Of a stretch of DNA of 64,000 nt, positions 46,326-58,270 are shown one piece after another. Positions within the stretch are counted from its first letter, which is position 1; every line of letters begins with the position of its first letter. The stretch comes from Camillea tinctor (Eukaryota > Ascomycota > Sordariomycetes > Xylariales > Xylariaceae): contig MU394078.1 in NCBI GenBank assembly GCA_022578605.1, positions 1 to 64,000 on the forward strand, read 5' to 3'. The notes beneath the pieces were generated by a model, which saw only the letters and a list, made by a program, of their open reading frames with translations, made no database searches and was not told where the DNA came from. Position numbers and translations under genes: made by a program.

Positions 46326-47792
46326 TCACAGGCACTGCGAATAGTAGTCGTTCTGGAACTGGCAAGTCGACCCGGCAGCGCACGACGTACACCCGTTCCA
46401 CGTTTTGCCGGCACACTGGCCGTACTTGGCTGAGGCGCAACCTCCGGGAGCCTGACCGCTGCCCCCGGGATTCTGACCACCTGTGAAATCCATTAGCATC
46501 TACCCGAGATCGATCGTCACGTGGAAGTGCGAATTGAAATGATTGGACGAAAAAATGTTGTTCAGGATGAAAAGGGGGGTAAGGAGGGGGCGGCTAGCGT
46601 GTGGTGTACCTGACGGCGCCGAGATCAATACGGGCGTTCCTAGCTTAGAAGTCTGGTCGATGCTACAGACGTTCATGCATGAAGGTCCCGACGACCCAGG
46701 GTTCTGACCCGGGTTGCCTGGGTTGCCCGGAAATCCTGGGAACCCCGGGAACCCTGGAAATCCTGGGGGAGGTACCGGAGTGGGTGTGGGCGACGGCGTC
46801 GGGGTGGTGTCGGTGGTATTGTACACAAAGTCGATCCACTGGATCTGCATCTCAGCCGTTGCGCCGACGCTCATGTTGCCACTCCAGCTCCCGCCGTCAC
46901 TCCAAGTGTTGAACATGACGCGGCTAGGGTCGCGAGGCGCCTGGAAATTGATCGAGGATACGAGTTGCCCATCGATAAACCAGTTACTCGACCCCGGATT
47001 CCAATCCATGCGATGGTATTGCCAGTCACTCCAATCAACGCGGCCGGGTAGCGTTATATTGCGTGTGGCCTGTGGGATATCGCCATCCGCGTTCCACGAT
47101 GGCTGATTCGTGTATTGGATCGAGTACGGCGGGTCATTCGTCCGGATTTCGAGATCCGCTTCCTGCACCAGCGCCAGCTCCGGCGCATCGCGATATGTGA
47201 ACATGGCCGTGATGGCCCCGGGCTCACCTCGAGTCCGAGCATACATCCGTATTGACATGTACTGGTAGCCCAGTGAAATCGACTCGATCTCGGCAGAGGA
47301 CTGGAAGGTCTCGTGTCGCATTGTCCGTAAAACCAAGTAGGTATTCGACTCGGGCATGGGGTCATTGTTGTGCTGGATGTATATGTTGTTTGCGGAATTC
47401 ACCATCAGGACAGAGGCATCGCTACCGGTAACGTCCGAGTCACCGCCCATAAGCGCACTATTATTCCATATCTGAATCGACCAAGTACTTGTCCATTCTG
47501 GTGTTTGGAAATAGGGGTTGGTCACGGGCGCATCGGCACTACCTTGTGGGGTGTCAATAGGAGGTGGTACATGGGCATACTGAGAAAGATCTCTGAAGTC
47601 GAAAAACTTGTGGTGCCTAAAGTAATGGGAAGTTGTCGTGTTAGTCCGATAGCAATTACATCTCGAATCAGTAACGAGCGGGAAGTTTTGTGCTAGTACA
47701 GGAGCCAGTCCCAGAAACAGCATAGCAAATACGGCCGTCGAAAGACCTCTACCGGGAATGGTTGTTGCCATCGTAGCCGGTGGTTGTCCCAT
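46326..47792 (-). CDS. Secreted GH16-type glucanase with CBM1
   Basis: Two exons, 47792-46610 and 46480-46326. The intron (129 nt, GTACAC donor, CACAG acceptor) splits a Gly codon; 445 residues. The ATG at 47792 gives a signal peptide ending near LGLAPVLAQ (about 35); the ATG at 47771 is an alternative. The catalytic region (about 38-328) has the GH16 signature E-A-D-L-E (211-215), whose first and last Glu are nucleophile and acid/base, inside [11 protein letters not shown]. The strands [19 protein letters not shown] and [15 protein letters not shown] are typical of beta-1,3(4)-glucanase folds. A Thr/Pro linker and a collagen-like [14 protein letters not shown] stretch (about 342-362) lead to a C-terminal CBM1 with the expected Cys pattern ([15 protein letters not shown] ... 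[12 protein letters not shown]). It probably acts on plant or fungal wall beta-glucans outside the cell; substrate is inferred. Confidence 0.92.
46690..46775. repeat. 9-bp repeats coding the PGF/PGN collagen-like linker
   Basis: Repeated CCTGGGTTG/CCCGGAAAT-type nonamers in the GH16 gene. Read on the minus strand they give Gly-Phe-Pro, then Gly-Asn-Pro triplets. Linker length is probably variable among strains. Confidence 0.7.
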
Positions 47793-50019
47793 TGAAGCCT
47801 CAATATACACGATTTAATCTCTCTAAGTGTTTTCCCCCAGGCCTCCTTTTTGGTTTCCTTTTTCAAGATATCCGTTCTTTCTTGAACCTCCTTGTTTGAG
47901 AACTCACAACTGCCCCGGGCTCAGGTGCTGTGGTTTTGTAGAAGTCTTTGAAGAATTCATCTTGGAGACGTCGCCATAACGCCATAGCCTTCGTGAATGG
48001 TGATCTAATAAAGGGCACGTAGCAAGAGATATCTCCCGGCATCTTGAATTATGCCGAAGTGCTCCTTAGTTCGGATGCCCAACCTTTCGTGGCCTCTGTC
48101 GTTCGTCCTCCGGCTTGGGATAACACTTATGCCGCGAAGCACTTCATATCACACAGCTTGGCCGGACCAGGCCGTTCGGCTATAGCTTCATACGACTGCG
48201 CGATGTGACTTCGGAGAGAATTAAGCTTTTCCCTGCAGAGAATTTTCGCGGGGCGCATGCTAGATCCGGATCGTCGTGAGTCGACAACACTGGTACCGCA
48301 AGGCCGGGTAAATAGAATCCATTAGTCACCGATTCTTGGATGCCAAAGCATCCATATTGCTAGCATACGCGGCAATTCCCCCTCTGTCTCTCGGGAGCAG
48401 ATGCCAGCTCCTTGATCTGGTCTGATGTGACGTTTCTGCCAATTTCTTTTTTAGGGAAGCCTTATGGTCAGTCATATAATTGAGAGGATGCTGCTCACTG
48501 AGGGTGAAATCCATTGATCGAATAGGACACTCGTACTCAGTCAACGCATCTATCTCGAGGGCACCAGCATGCTACTGCTACATGACCTAGCACTTTGAGA
48601 TGTGCGGTTGAATTATAACAGCCTGCTTTTGGTATGAATGCGACTTCGTATTTGTCAAGAACCCTATAAGACCGAAGGTAGTATAGATTCAAGCTATTCA
48701 CTAACTAGTAATATTGACCCTCCTTTTCTTTGGTAGGTGTTGTCTCGTTATGACGAAATCCGGCTCTATACGATACGATACAGATTAAGCGGTGGTAGCA
48801 GCATCTTGGTGTGATGGTGATTTTACAAGACAGCTCAAAGCTGTGTCCCACGGGAAGAAAAAAAAAAGGCACCTTAGGTCTTCTTAAACTAGTACCTAAT
48901 GGAGGCTTTCAGCATTCCTGGAAGGAACCTGTCAGGCACATATATTCGATTGCAATATGCATAAAACCCCGTACCTGGGGTGACCCCAGGTGCGACTTCT
49001 TCAAATATAGTAGCAGAGCAGAGTAGGTTACATTTCCGATTCATCTCTACTTATTTACTCCGTTGTTCTTGCCTTACTCCGTACACGCTAAATCGCGTTA
49101 TTTAGGTTATTACATGTATGTACACTAGCAATCTCGATCCACAGCAAGTTCCCCTGAACGTGTAGGCTATAACCTTATATGTTTGTCCGAGATGCAGTTG
49201 TCGAGGGTCAATGAAGAGGGGAAAGGGTGATGACTAAGGGGTGCTTTCCTTCACTCGCTGTTGTTCACTCTTCGATGCTTGAGCTAATGTAAGGTTATGT
49301 ACACACAAGTACCGGCATATTCCCTACACCACCTACTGTTTACACCGGAAAACTTTGAGGAAGGATCCACCTTCTCTTAATCGTTTGCATGCTATGCTCG
49401 GTATCTAGTAGTAGCAAATAGGTACCTTTCACGCTAGATGGTGGCCCGAGTATACTTTATCGATACTATGTCTGGCATTTACCGAACAGATCCCCCACTT
49501 GGCCTGTACTCTATATTCGGTACATGGCCTTAGTGTAGTTCGCAGTATCCCTCCATTCATCACTCACAAGACACTCGGACCTCTAGGCAGTATATAGCTG
49601 CCTACACTAGTGTACACTGTGCAGTATATACCTAGGTACAGACAGTCTACTAAATTGAATCACGCACAACATGATCTACACTAGTGTAGACATAACTTCG
49701 CGCTCCACCAAACGCGTCTTCCAGAAAATTCCCCGACACGCACAGAAACCCATCACCACCCGTGATAACCAAGCCCGGCTGTTCGTTTACTCACCAGGTA
49801 ATAAGGGAACAAACGTACGAGCCATCAATCTTATGTTTACCTGTCTCCACCAGACACAAGTTCATCAGACCGTATCGTGTGCTCGTCTGCGCATTCTCTA
49901 TTCCATCCCATCCTAACCTAGTACATATGAAATTCCTACCGCCTACTATACTACACTATAAGAAGGTGCTTCGTCTCAGCCTCGTAGATTGAGATTAACC
50001 GCCGCACCAAATCTGCGTC
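47793..50019. other. Intergenic region of about 2.2 kb
   Basis: No gene established. A 72-codon minus frame ends at 48326 but its first start is TTG and it is unrecognised. The right part is the promoter of the large GTPase and contains two copies of TACACTAGTGTA and an ACCTAGGT octamer. Confidence 0.5.
49603..49690. promoter_or_regulatory. Two TACACTAGTGTA palindromes plus ACCTAGGT
   Basis: Perfect 12-bp palindromes at 49603-49614 and 49677-49688. The second extends to 16 bp (TCTACACTAGTGTAGA, 49675-49690). Between them lies the palindromic octamer ACCTAGGT (49630-49637). The sequence GCAGTATATA also occurs twice (about 49588 and 49621). They sit about 330-420 bp upstream of the GTPase ATG. 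Their symmetry suggests dimeric transcription-factor sites; no factor can be named. Confidence 0.45.
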
Positions 50020-53000
50020 ATGGAACCTGACCAATCAGCCCAAGCTGGGCCCTTGGCCTCTCCCCATCCCACTATCAAGACGGAGCCTGGAAATGGGCCA
50101 ATGTCTCATGGCCCCGGAGCTCACAGATCATCATCACCTTTCGCTTCTTCCCCAGACGTCAAACCCGACATTGGGCTTGACACCAGCACCTCTTCACAAC
50201 CGGATGCACCTGACCCATCAGACCACCCTGCAAATGAGACGACTTATCTGGAGCGACTAGTTGATCATGCAGTACCTGAGGTTCTTGAAGAGGGTGTCGC
50301 TGCTGGTCTTCGCTTGCTTGATCAATTGGTTGAAGCTCTGGACTCCTTTCCATGTCCTGATGCCGATGCCTGGTTGACTAATATCCGGGAGATACGAGAG
50401 CATGCCAAACCCACACGCACTGTCGTCGGCGTTGTTGGCAACACCGGTGCTGGCAAGAGCTCGGTTATAAATGCTCTGCTTGATGAAGAACGGTAAGCGA
50501 GTACTCTCTATGTAGCCAGTCTCGAGCTAGATGGTCCCTCTGGTGTCTCAGGAGTGGAAGTTGTGGGCTTTATCAGGAGAAACATATAGTTCAGGAGTGT
50601 ATATTGGGATTACTGTGTTGCCCCAGAACAAATTCACTAACATGTCTATAGACTTCTCCCTACGAACTGTATTCGGGCCTGCACTGCCTCTCCTACTGAG
50701 ATATCATATAACTACTCGGAGGACCCCAGCGAATTATATCGGGCTGAGATTGAGTTTATCACCACTCAAGACTGGATCCGTGAGCTTGAGGTTCTATTCA
50801 GTGACCTTCTTGATAACAAGGGGGAGGTCTCAAAAGAGTCTTCGACCAGTGACAGTGACGCAGGTATTGCCTACGCCAAAATTAAAGCGGTATATCCTAC
50901 AAAGACGAAAGAAATGATAGCTAGAACAAACCCGAATGAGCTCGCCAATGAGCCCGCCGTGCGTGGTGTCTTGGGGAGCACCAAAAAGCTCAAGTGCGAA
51001 TCAGCAAAAGAACTCTACCGCGGCCTACAACATTATGTTGACAGCAAGGAAAAGTCCACCGGAGCTGATCACAAGAAACGGGATATACCCATGGAATACT
51101 GGCCGCTGATCAAAGTAGTCCGAATACATACAAAAGCAGATGCTCTATCTACTGGGGCTGTGCTTGTTGATCTGCCTGGCGTTCAGGACTCAAACGCTGC
51201 GAGAGCTGCTGTGGCTGCCAACTATATGAAATCTTGCACTGGCTTATGGATCGTTGCGCCAATTACTCGTGCGGTTGACGACAAAACTGCCAAGACTCTG
51301 CTCGGTGACACGTTCAAGCGACAACTAAAATACGATGGCACATACTCTGCGGTCAGCTTCATCTGTTCAAAGACCGATGATATTTCCATCACGGAAGCTG
51401 CCGACAGTCTTGGTATCGAGGAGGAAATATCTGAATCATGGGATCGGAGCGAGAGTTTGGATAGGAAGAAGAAGCTACTTCAGGGGAAAATAGCTAAACT
51501 GAAAGAAGAAAAGGCCGCTCTGGGTGACAAGCTCGACGAATATGAGGCCGAATATGATGTATGGGATGAGCTCCAAACACAACTGTCGAACGGCAAGACC
51601 GTTTACGCTCCAACGGATACCCCTAAGAAACGTAAACGACCCGTCAAGCCATCACGAAGCCGTAAATCCCGCAAATCACTCGACTCAGATAATGATGATG
51701 ATGTCGACGATGATGACGATCTCTCAGATTTCGACGTGAGCGATAAGGAAAACTCACAGCCGGAAGAGAATCGCAAGGCCCTGACAGAGGAGGAAGTCGA
51801 TGAGAAACTGGCCTCGATCAAAGCGGGGCGCAAGCAGGTTCGGGGGGAAAGGCGCAACATTGATATACAGATCAGCGATATTCGCCGAGAACTAACGACT
51901 GTTGTGGCTGAACGGGATGAGACCCTCGCAAAAGTTAAAGCTATCTGTATCAAGGGTAGAAACAACTACTCTCGCGGAGCGATCAAGCAAGATTTCGCAA
52001 TGGGTATCAAAGAGTGAGTGGACATTGTCTGATGTGGCGTACATTTCCTCTCTTTCCCCTCCCCCCCTTTTTTTTTCATTCAGTACAAACCTTGTCCATA
52101 TCTGCTTCCTGTTTAGTTTTTCATGTCCTATTTGTCTATCAACCTTTTTAGCCTGTTCCGATTCTAACTCAGTTCGCAGACTTGACCAAGAAAATGCTGC
52201 GGAGGAGGACGACACTACATTTGACCCTGACCAAGATATCCGTGATTATGACGAAGTTGCTAGAAACCTACCTGTTTTCTGCGTCAGTAGTCGCGCATAT
52301 CAAAAGTTGCGAGGTAGACTTTTAAAAGATAACTTCCGCAGCGATGGATTTTTGTCCCCGGAAGACACCGAGGTCCCCCAGCTCCAAGAACATGCCAAGA
52401 AACTGACGGAAGCTGGGCGAGCAAGTCATTGCCGCCGACTCCTAAACGACCTGGCCCAGCTTGCCAATTCGATGAAACTTTGGTCAGCAAGTAACGGGAC
52501 GATGTCTCAGCTAACTGACAGTGAGAAGCGACGGGAAGAACTTCACCTCCGCAAACTCCTAGATGATTTAGAGAAGGTATGCACCGGTGGAATGCCAATT
52601 TTCCTTGTGTCTAAAGAATAAATACTGGGTAGTCCAATTTCCAGGTAGCAATTCACATTGTGCTGGTACTATCTGTTTTGTTCTATGGAAATCAAAACCA
52701 ATTCACATTCATATGTAGTAATCCTAATTACTAATGCTATTTCCATAGGGGTTTGAGTCGTCCGTCAAGTCGGCAGTGGCTTTACTGGAGCAAACGCTAA
52801 GCGAGCATATCTACAAAACATTTGATGCATACATTCCCTCTGCGGTTAACACCGCTGTTAACACAGCCGATGGATGGGGAGCTCATCGGGATATGGGTGG
52901 CCTGCGCTGGGCCACTTACAAGGCTACCGTTCGCCGCAATGGTGTATACTGCGGCGCTGCCGGTCCGCGAGACTTCAACCAGGAACTCTTCGACCCGATC

Positions 53001-54017
53001 TCTCGAAGCTTAGCAAATGAATGGGAACGAGCCTTTCAACGTCGCCTGCCTGTAGTGCTTTCCCAGTTTTCTAACGAGGCTAAGGCTAGACTACTCCGAT
53101 TCAAAGAAGCTGCAGAGACTCGAGCGAGACAACGGCTGACAAACCCTGCCGGGCTTCTGACTTTGTCCAACCAAATACTAATTCACATGCGAACTTTAGA
53201 GGGGCTACCCGCCGCCTTGTTTGCCGCCGCTACCAATATTCAACGAGAGGCCAGTCGACAGTTTACTCCAGTTATTTGCGAAGCGATGATGGCAGTGTAC
53301 GGGTTTTGCGCAAATGAAGTTGGGCCTGGTCAGTTCGCGCGCATGAAGACAGCCATGATACAACATGTCGACCATGCCAGACATAGCATGTTTCATGACG
53401 CTACCAATGCAGTCAAACTACAACTCCAGGCTATGTGCCGAGCTCTAAAGAAAGACATGATGGAGTCGACAGAGAATATCTATGATTCGGTCTTCCGTGA
53501 TTACATGAGTGTCTTGGGTAAGCCAATATTCAACTTTAGAGACGTCACATTTACTAATGCTCTGTTAGTGGGAACCACTGTAGAACGCCGGGACAGAATT
53601 TCTGAAGAGGAATTAGAAATGCGAAAACGTGTCCACAAAGCCTTATTGCGTGGGGACTTGCTGTTTGCGCCTGTCCTAGGCGAAGCTGCAGTCGGGGGTG
53701 TAGAAGATACCGACGACACCACCTCAACAACACAAATGCAGGACAACGATGAAACGGAAGATATGCCCACTGTAAACTCTCCAGTAAAAACTGAAGCTCA
53801 AGACAACGTGCTGGCAAGCGTGCCCGAGGTAAACACACAGGCTTCGAGCGAGAAGGCGCCTGCTAAGGCAGAAACTAGGGAAGAAGCTGATGAGATTATG
53901 CAGAATCACATTAGAGACCAAAGCCCTAGCCATAATGAGAAAGAAGAGGAAGAGGAAGATGAATTTTTCCCGGATATTATGGATATCCTCGCGGAAAGAT
54001 ATCCACATGAAACTTAG
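50020..54017 (+). CDS. Large dynamin-like (SLIP-GC-like) nuclear GTPase
   Basis: Four exons: 50020-50492, 50652-52013, 52180-52576, 52749-54017. Introns are 159, 166 and 172 nt, with donors GTAAGC, GTGAGT and GTATGC. They join in frame to 1166 residues. A disordered N-terminus precedes a dynamin-type G domain: G1 GNTGAGKS (140-147), G3 DLPG (331-334), G4 SKTD (397-400). After G4 comes a long coiled coil (KKKLLQGKIAKLKEEKAALG and on), a basic bipartite-like nuclear signal (PKKRKRPVKPSRSRKSRKS, about 482-500), an acidic D-rich tract, and more coiled coil. The rest is helical with a conserved C-terminal region (ADGWGAHRDMGGLRWATYKA), as in fungal proteins annotated as nuclear GTPase SLIP-GC. The tail is acidic. 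Family knowledge suggests GTP-driven oligomerisation. The nuclear location is inferred from the basic tract. Confidence 0.88.
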
Positions 54018-54832
54018 GTAGGTAATTGTTGAGTACTACGCGACCTTGTACATACGGCTGTGTATTGATGTAGGCATCAGGTGTAGTCTGGGGTGGGATC
54101 CTATGAATTATTGTCAATATTGAGGAGCGTTCCAATTGCTGGATAAGGGGGAGGGGCATTCTGGAGTTAGGGGGACCTGTAACAGGTGTTAAATAAAAAG
54201 GTGGCTGGCAACGAGCATTAGACATACGATGTACGAGCAGACGACTCTAGTCTTCACTCCCTAAAGACGCGCGTTCTTTCAGAGAGAATAGGGGGGGAAG
54301 GGGATTAAGTTGCTGTCTTCCCAGGTAATGATGGACATAGCTTAAAAGACACTGTTACATAGGTCTAAAAATAAAACTTGTAATTGTAAATTTTCTTGCC
54401 TTGGTATTGTTTATTAGCAACAAATGACTTATATTTTTCAAAATGAATGACAGTGCCTTTCTTGTGAGATGTTTAAAACCTGTTTGCCAGTGATCATCCT
54501 TTCTACTACGCCCAAAACACCGCCGACTCCTCATTACCTAACGTTATCTCAGGATTTAAGCAAGCATATTCTTCCTACCTGAAAGAAAACGAAAAGGGCT
54601 ATAATCATATTATTTTCCCTAGTTGTCCGCTGCCGCTCCCCATAAGTTCTTCGTGGATACTCTGGCCATGGAGGCTATAATAAGCTAGCCCGTCCTCGAT
54701 CTCCTTCCCTTCCCTTCCCCCAAGATCCAACAACAGCTCAGATACGACGCTCATACATTCCGAAAGACGAACATCAAAGACACCGTGCCCTCCCGAATCG
54801 ACAGCACTCCTCTTCCATCCCCCTTTACCACC
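54018..54832. other. Convergent intergenic region
   Basis: 3' flanks of the GTPase and b561 genes. Short frames only; nothing recognised. Confidence 0.55.
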
Positions 54833-55534
54833 CTAACCGTACCTCCCGCGCCCCGTCTCCGAGCCCCTATACACAGGCCCCGGGGTATACGGCGGACTAG
54901 GCCCATCGCGCCCCGGCGCAGAGCCCCCGCCGTACCGCGTCCTCCCACTCGCGCTCTTCTCCGCCGGCGCGGTCCTCTGCCTGCGCACCTCCGCCACGGC
55001 CGCGACGCCCATCCACAGCAACCACATCAGCGCGGCGGCGACGGCGTACGCGACGACCGCGCCGCCCGCCGCGCGCGCGAGCCCCAGCCCCAGCCCGCCG
55101 TTCACAATGCCCAGGGTGACGCAGACGCGGCCGACCCAGAGGTGGGCCCAGGAGACGCCGGTGCGGCGGCGCAGGCGCGCGAAGCGCCGGTGGTGCAGCC
55201 AGCCCAGCACGGGCTGCAGGGCGAGCGCGGCGAGCACGAGGATGCCGATGATGGGGTGGGCGTTGGTGGCGGGGTTAGCCAACAGAGAAGTAGAAGAAGA
55301 AGAAGAGGAAGGGGAGAAGGAGGTGGAGGAAGGGATCCGCACCTCGCTCACGAGATACAGGCCCAGGCCGGCGGCGGCGGCGTACAGCGCGTAGGCGAGG
55401 AGCTGCAGGGTGGCGTGGAGGGCCCAGGTGGAGCGGCCGAAGAGGGGCGTGCAGCGCATGAGGATGGCGCCGAGGGGGAACAGGGCGACGAAGGAGATGG
55501 AGGCCAGGATCCCGTGGAGGGAGCGCAGGTGCAT
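54833..55534 (-). CDS. Cytochrome b561-type membrane protein, N-terminus unresolved
   Basis: From the ATG at 55534 the frame encodes 233 residues with about five membrane helices. His residues occur in the pattern of b561/ferric-reductase-like electron carriers: SLHGILAS, ALHATLQ, NAHPIIGI, LHHRRF and WAHLWVGR. A Ser-rich loop separates helices 2 and 3, and the tail is cytosolic and Gly/Pro/Arg-rich. In fungi this domain usually follows a DOMON/CDH-type cytochrome domain. Here the same frame stays open upstream to about 55745 for some 70 codons of clearly coding character (DAWWEGSGG, Ser/Asn/Asp runs) without any ATG, then meets TAA next to a CTAATTAG acceptor-like site. No upstream exon could be found. 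So either a distant exon was missed, or the gene is 5' truncated, or translation starts at 55534. Very high GC gives a long antisense frame, which I reject. Confidence 0.75.
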   Translation of the reverse strand: MHLRSLHGILASISFVALFPLGAILMRCTPLFGRSTWALHATLQLLAYALYAAAAGLGLYLVSEVRIPSSTSFSPSSSSSSTSLLANPATNAHPIIGILVLAALALQPVLGWLHHRRFARLRRRTGVSWAHLWVGRVCVTLGIVNGGLGLGLARAAGGAVVAYAVAAALMWLLWMGVAAVAEVRRQRTAPAEKSASGRTRYGGGSAPGRDGPSPPYTPGPVYRGSETGRGRYG

Positions 55535-55745
55535 GGCTTGCGCGATGTCGAAGCCGGGGGTGCGGAAGCTGGCGGAATTGGAGTTGAAGCCGAAGGCGTC
55601 GTCGTCGTTGTTGTTGTTGTTGGTGCCACTGCTACTACTACTGCTGCTGCCACCGCTGCCTTCCCACCAGGCGTCGCTGGGGTCGTCGAAGGGTTCATCG
55701 ACTTCGGGGCCCCAGGCCGCGACGACATAGAGACTCGTGACTAAT

Positions 55746-58270
55746 TAGGGGATGTATAAGTTAGCGTTCTTTTTTTCTTTTTTCGTATAGATACTTTAGA
55801 AGATGGGTTTGCACAGATGTTTTGAGAAGTATCAGTGTAAGTCTAATGTGTTAAAGGATGCAGGATGTAAGAAAAGTTAGTTTATAAATCCTTACCTAGC
55901 ACAAACACCTGCAGACCTGTTCTGGGTATCATTGTGGTAAAACCTTGCTTTTTATCGTTGTCTTGTTACGTATATATAAGTATAGATAAACATATATAAA
56001 CTAGGTTTTAGAAATAATATATAAGCCTGGGGGGAGAAGTAAAGAGAAATAATGGAAATATAAAGAGGGAGGGGGTGGAAGAAAGGTGGAAGAACGAAGG
56101 AAGAAAGGAGGAGATACCATCAAATCCAGTATACCGCGTGTATGAGAGACGAACAAAGTAGGGTAGGTAGTTGTATATTCCTCTATCCTCGGTCCGTAGC
56201 CCGATGTTGATGTTCACACTAGGTTAGGTTATCAGTAAGAATAGTATATATAGTTGAACTATGCGGCTTAGACACCTCGTCCCCTTCCTCAACCTTATTT
56301 ATCCTCTCTCTTTCTCCTTCTCGCAGCCAAGCCCGACGTACCCAAGCCCTGAGGAAGGGGGAAGGGAGCAAGGTTTTAAAGTCTCGGATCTGGGGTTGGG
56401 GATGTCCATCCCATATAGTGAGCATCGTGACAAGTGTCACCTAGTAGATATTATTATTCTCGTTGTTCTACAGCCTTTCACGCAGAGAAGGGGTTCGCGA
56501 TGAAAACATCAGGGGTTCCTCCAGCTACGTAAGTGGCACAAGGTACGCCCAAGATCCATTCATATCTCAGAACTGGGATAGATCCGGTACACAATATAAA
56601 TGGGACAGGGGGCTAGAGGCGAGGGGGGTATAGCCTTCTCGGTCCCGAATTCAAGAAGTGTATATCGTACACAACGCACGTCCCCGTCCCCAGAAACGCC
56701 GTGTTGCCGATTATGACCTATACCAAAGATTCACCTCTATGAGCAGGCAGAGAATTCCATGTATCGTCCTCAATATATCGGCAATGTATTCTGTGGCTTG
56801 TCCCGGACCACGGTAGGCGGAATCTTATATGCCGATGAGACCTCCATTACAATACGTGCCTGCCGACTCCCGTTCTTACAGTAAATAGGACATAACCCAA
56901 AATTCCAAAAGACTGACTGAACCTTAACAACACTTACATCTAGTTCGTTCGCTCTACCTACCCAGTGTAAATGAATAAATTCCCTTTACAACATCCTTGA
57001 TACTATTTATTATGCTTATTTATCCCGCTGAAACTTCAACACGGCTATGGACAAATAAATTTACTTCATCAGGGACGTCACCATCGTCAGTTCTTGTGGG
57101 GCATATTGATATATTGTCACAGTTGCGAGTTATCTTTTTACTATGTATTATAGTATAACCTTTTTCTGTGCCTGGACACTTCGTGGCTACCTATCTAGCA
57201 ATACCCAAGCTTAACTCAAACCCTAAAGCTTGTTTTTTTCTCTCTCTACCGCAATAGCACTTAATAAGCCATGCAGCAAGCCAAACGTTACTATAAAAAA
57301 ACGACGTATGCTAGAGTATTTTTGAGAAAATTTTAAAACAAGCACATGTCAGAGCAGGCAAATCAAGGGTATCGATGCAAATGACAAGCACACTACACAC
57401 AAGCACAAAATGAATACTTTTCATAACGCAATGTATTGACTAGAAAACGAAAACAGACCAGACCGTGGTAATGGCGCGTGGGGAAATACGTGTTGGGAGG
57501 AAGAGTTCCACCAAGGTATAAAGTCCATTCGCTACAAACCATTCCATTCCGCCACCGAAACCGAAAGTAGCCGCAGAAGAATTCCGATATGCGTAAGAGA
57601 TGGGCGAATATAAATATTCGGCGAGATAATTGCACGAAAAGCAAACGAGAATCGATTTCGGAGCTAGAAGGTTGATGACGTGCCCGCTTTACCAATATCA
57701 AAATCGATAAAGATGGTATTGATCGCTGGAATACGATAGAACGATAGGAGCATAACGGAAAGATGCGGGTGACGTAATATGGCGCCGAGTAGCAGAGCCC
57801 TGACATGGCCAACTAGTGGTGTAACGGAAAGCAGAGAATATCGAGGCTGATCAAGCCATCTCGAAACTAAGTGCTGCAGATATTGCCGTGCAAAGAGCAC
57901 GCCATCCAGGTCTGATCTTGATGATGGAAGAGAAAACGGTAAAGAAAACGAGAAATCATGACGTGAAAATCGTCACCATTGTAGGTGAGGTGAAAGTCGT
58001 ACACATTTCCCGCCGCAGCGCCAGCTTTTGGTGTGAAGGCAACGCAATCGAAAAAAGAAACTCATTCCCATGATCCGAAACAAGACCAGAGATATCGAGG
58101 CCGAAACGCCAACAACGCAAGACGCCAGTATGCAGGTTCGGTGCAGCGAAGTTCACTTCAGCACCATTGCTACTATTCCGTCACGATGGAGAGTGAGCTG
58201 TCGGTGCTGTCCGAATCCAAATCACTACCCAATGCATCAGTCTCGTCCGAATTTATTCATAAAGCAGACT
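55746..58270. other. Intergenic region of about 2.5 kb
   Basis: A minus frame of 139 codons (57393-57812) is not protein-like and is unrecognised. No upstream exon of the b561 gene was found here. Nothing else is supported. Confidence 0.5.

Noticed and set aside
54785..55744. A 319-codon plus-strand frame opposite the b561 gene
   Set aside because: Low-complexity Arg/Gly/Ala shadow; the minus strand shows the membrane helices and the His pattern.
57393..57812. A 139-codon minus frame as a possible exon of the b561 gene
   Set aside because: No DOMON-like motifs, odd composition and no matching splice path to the acceptor near 55745.
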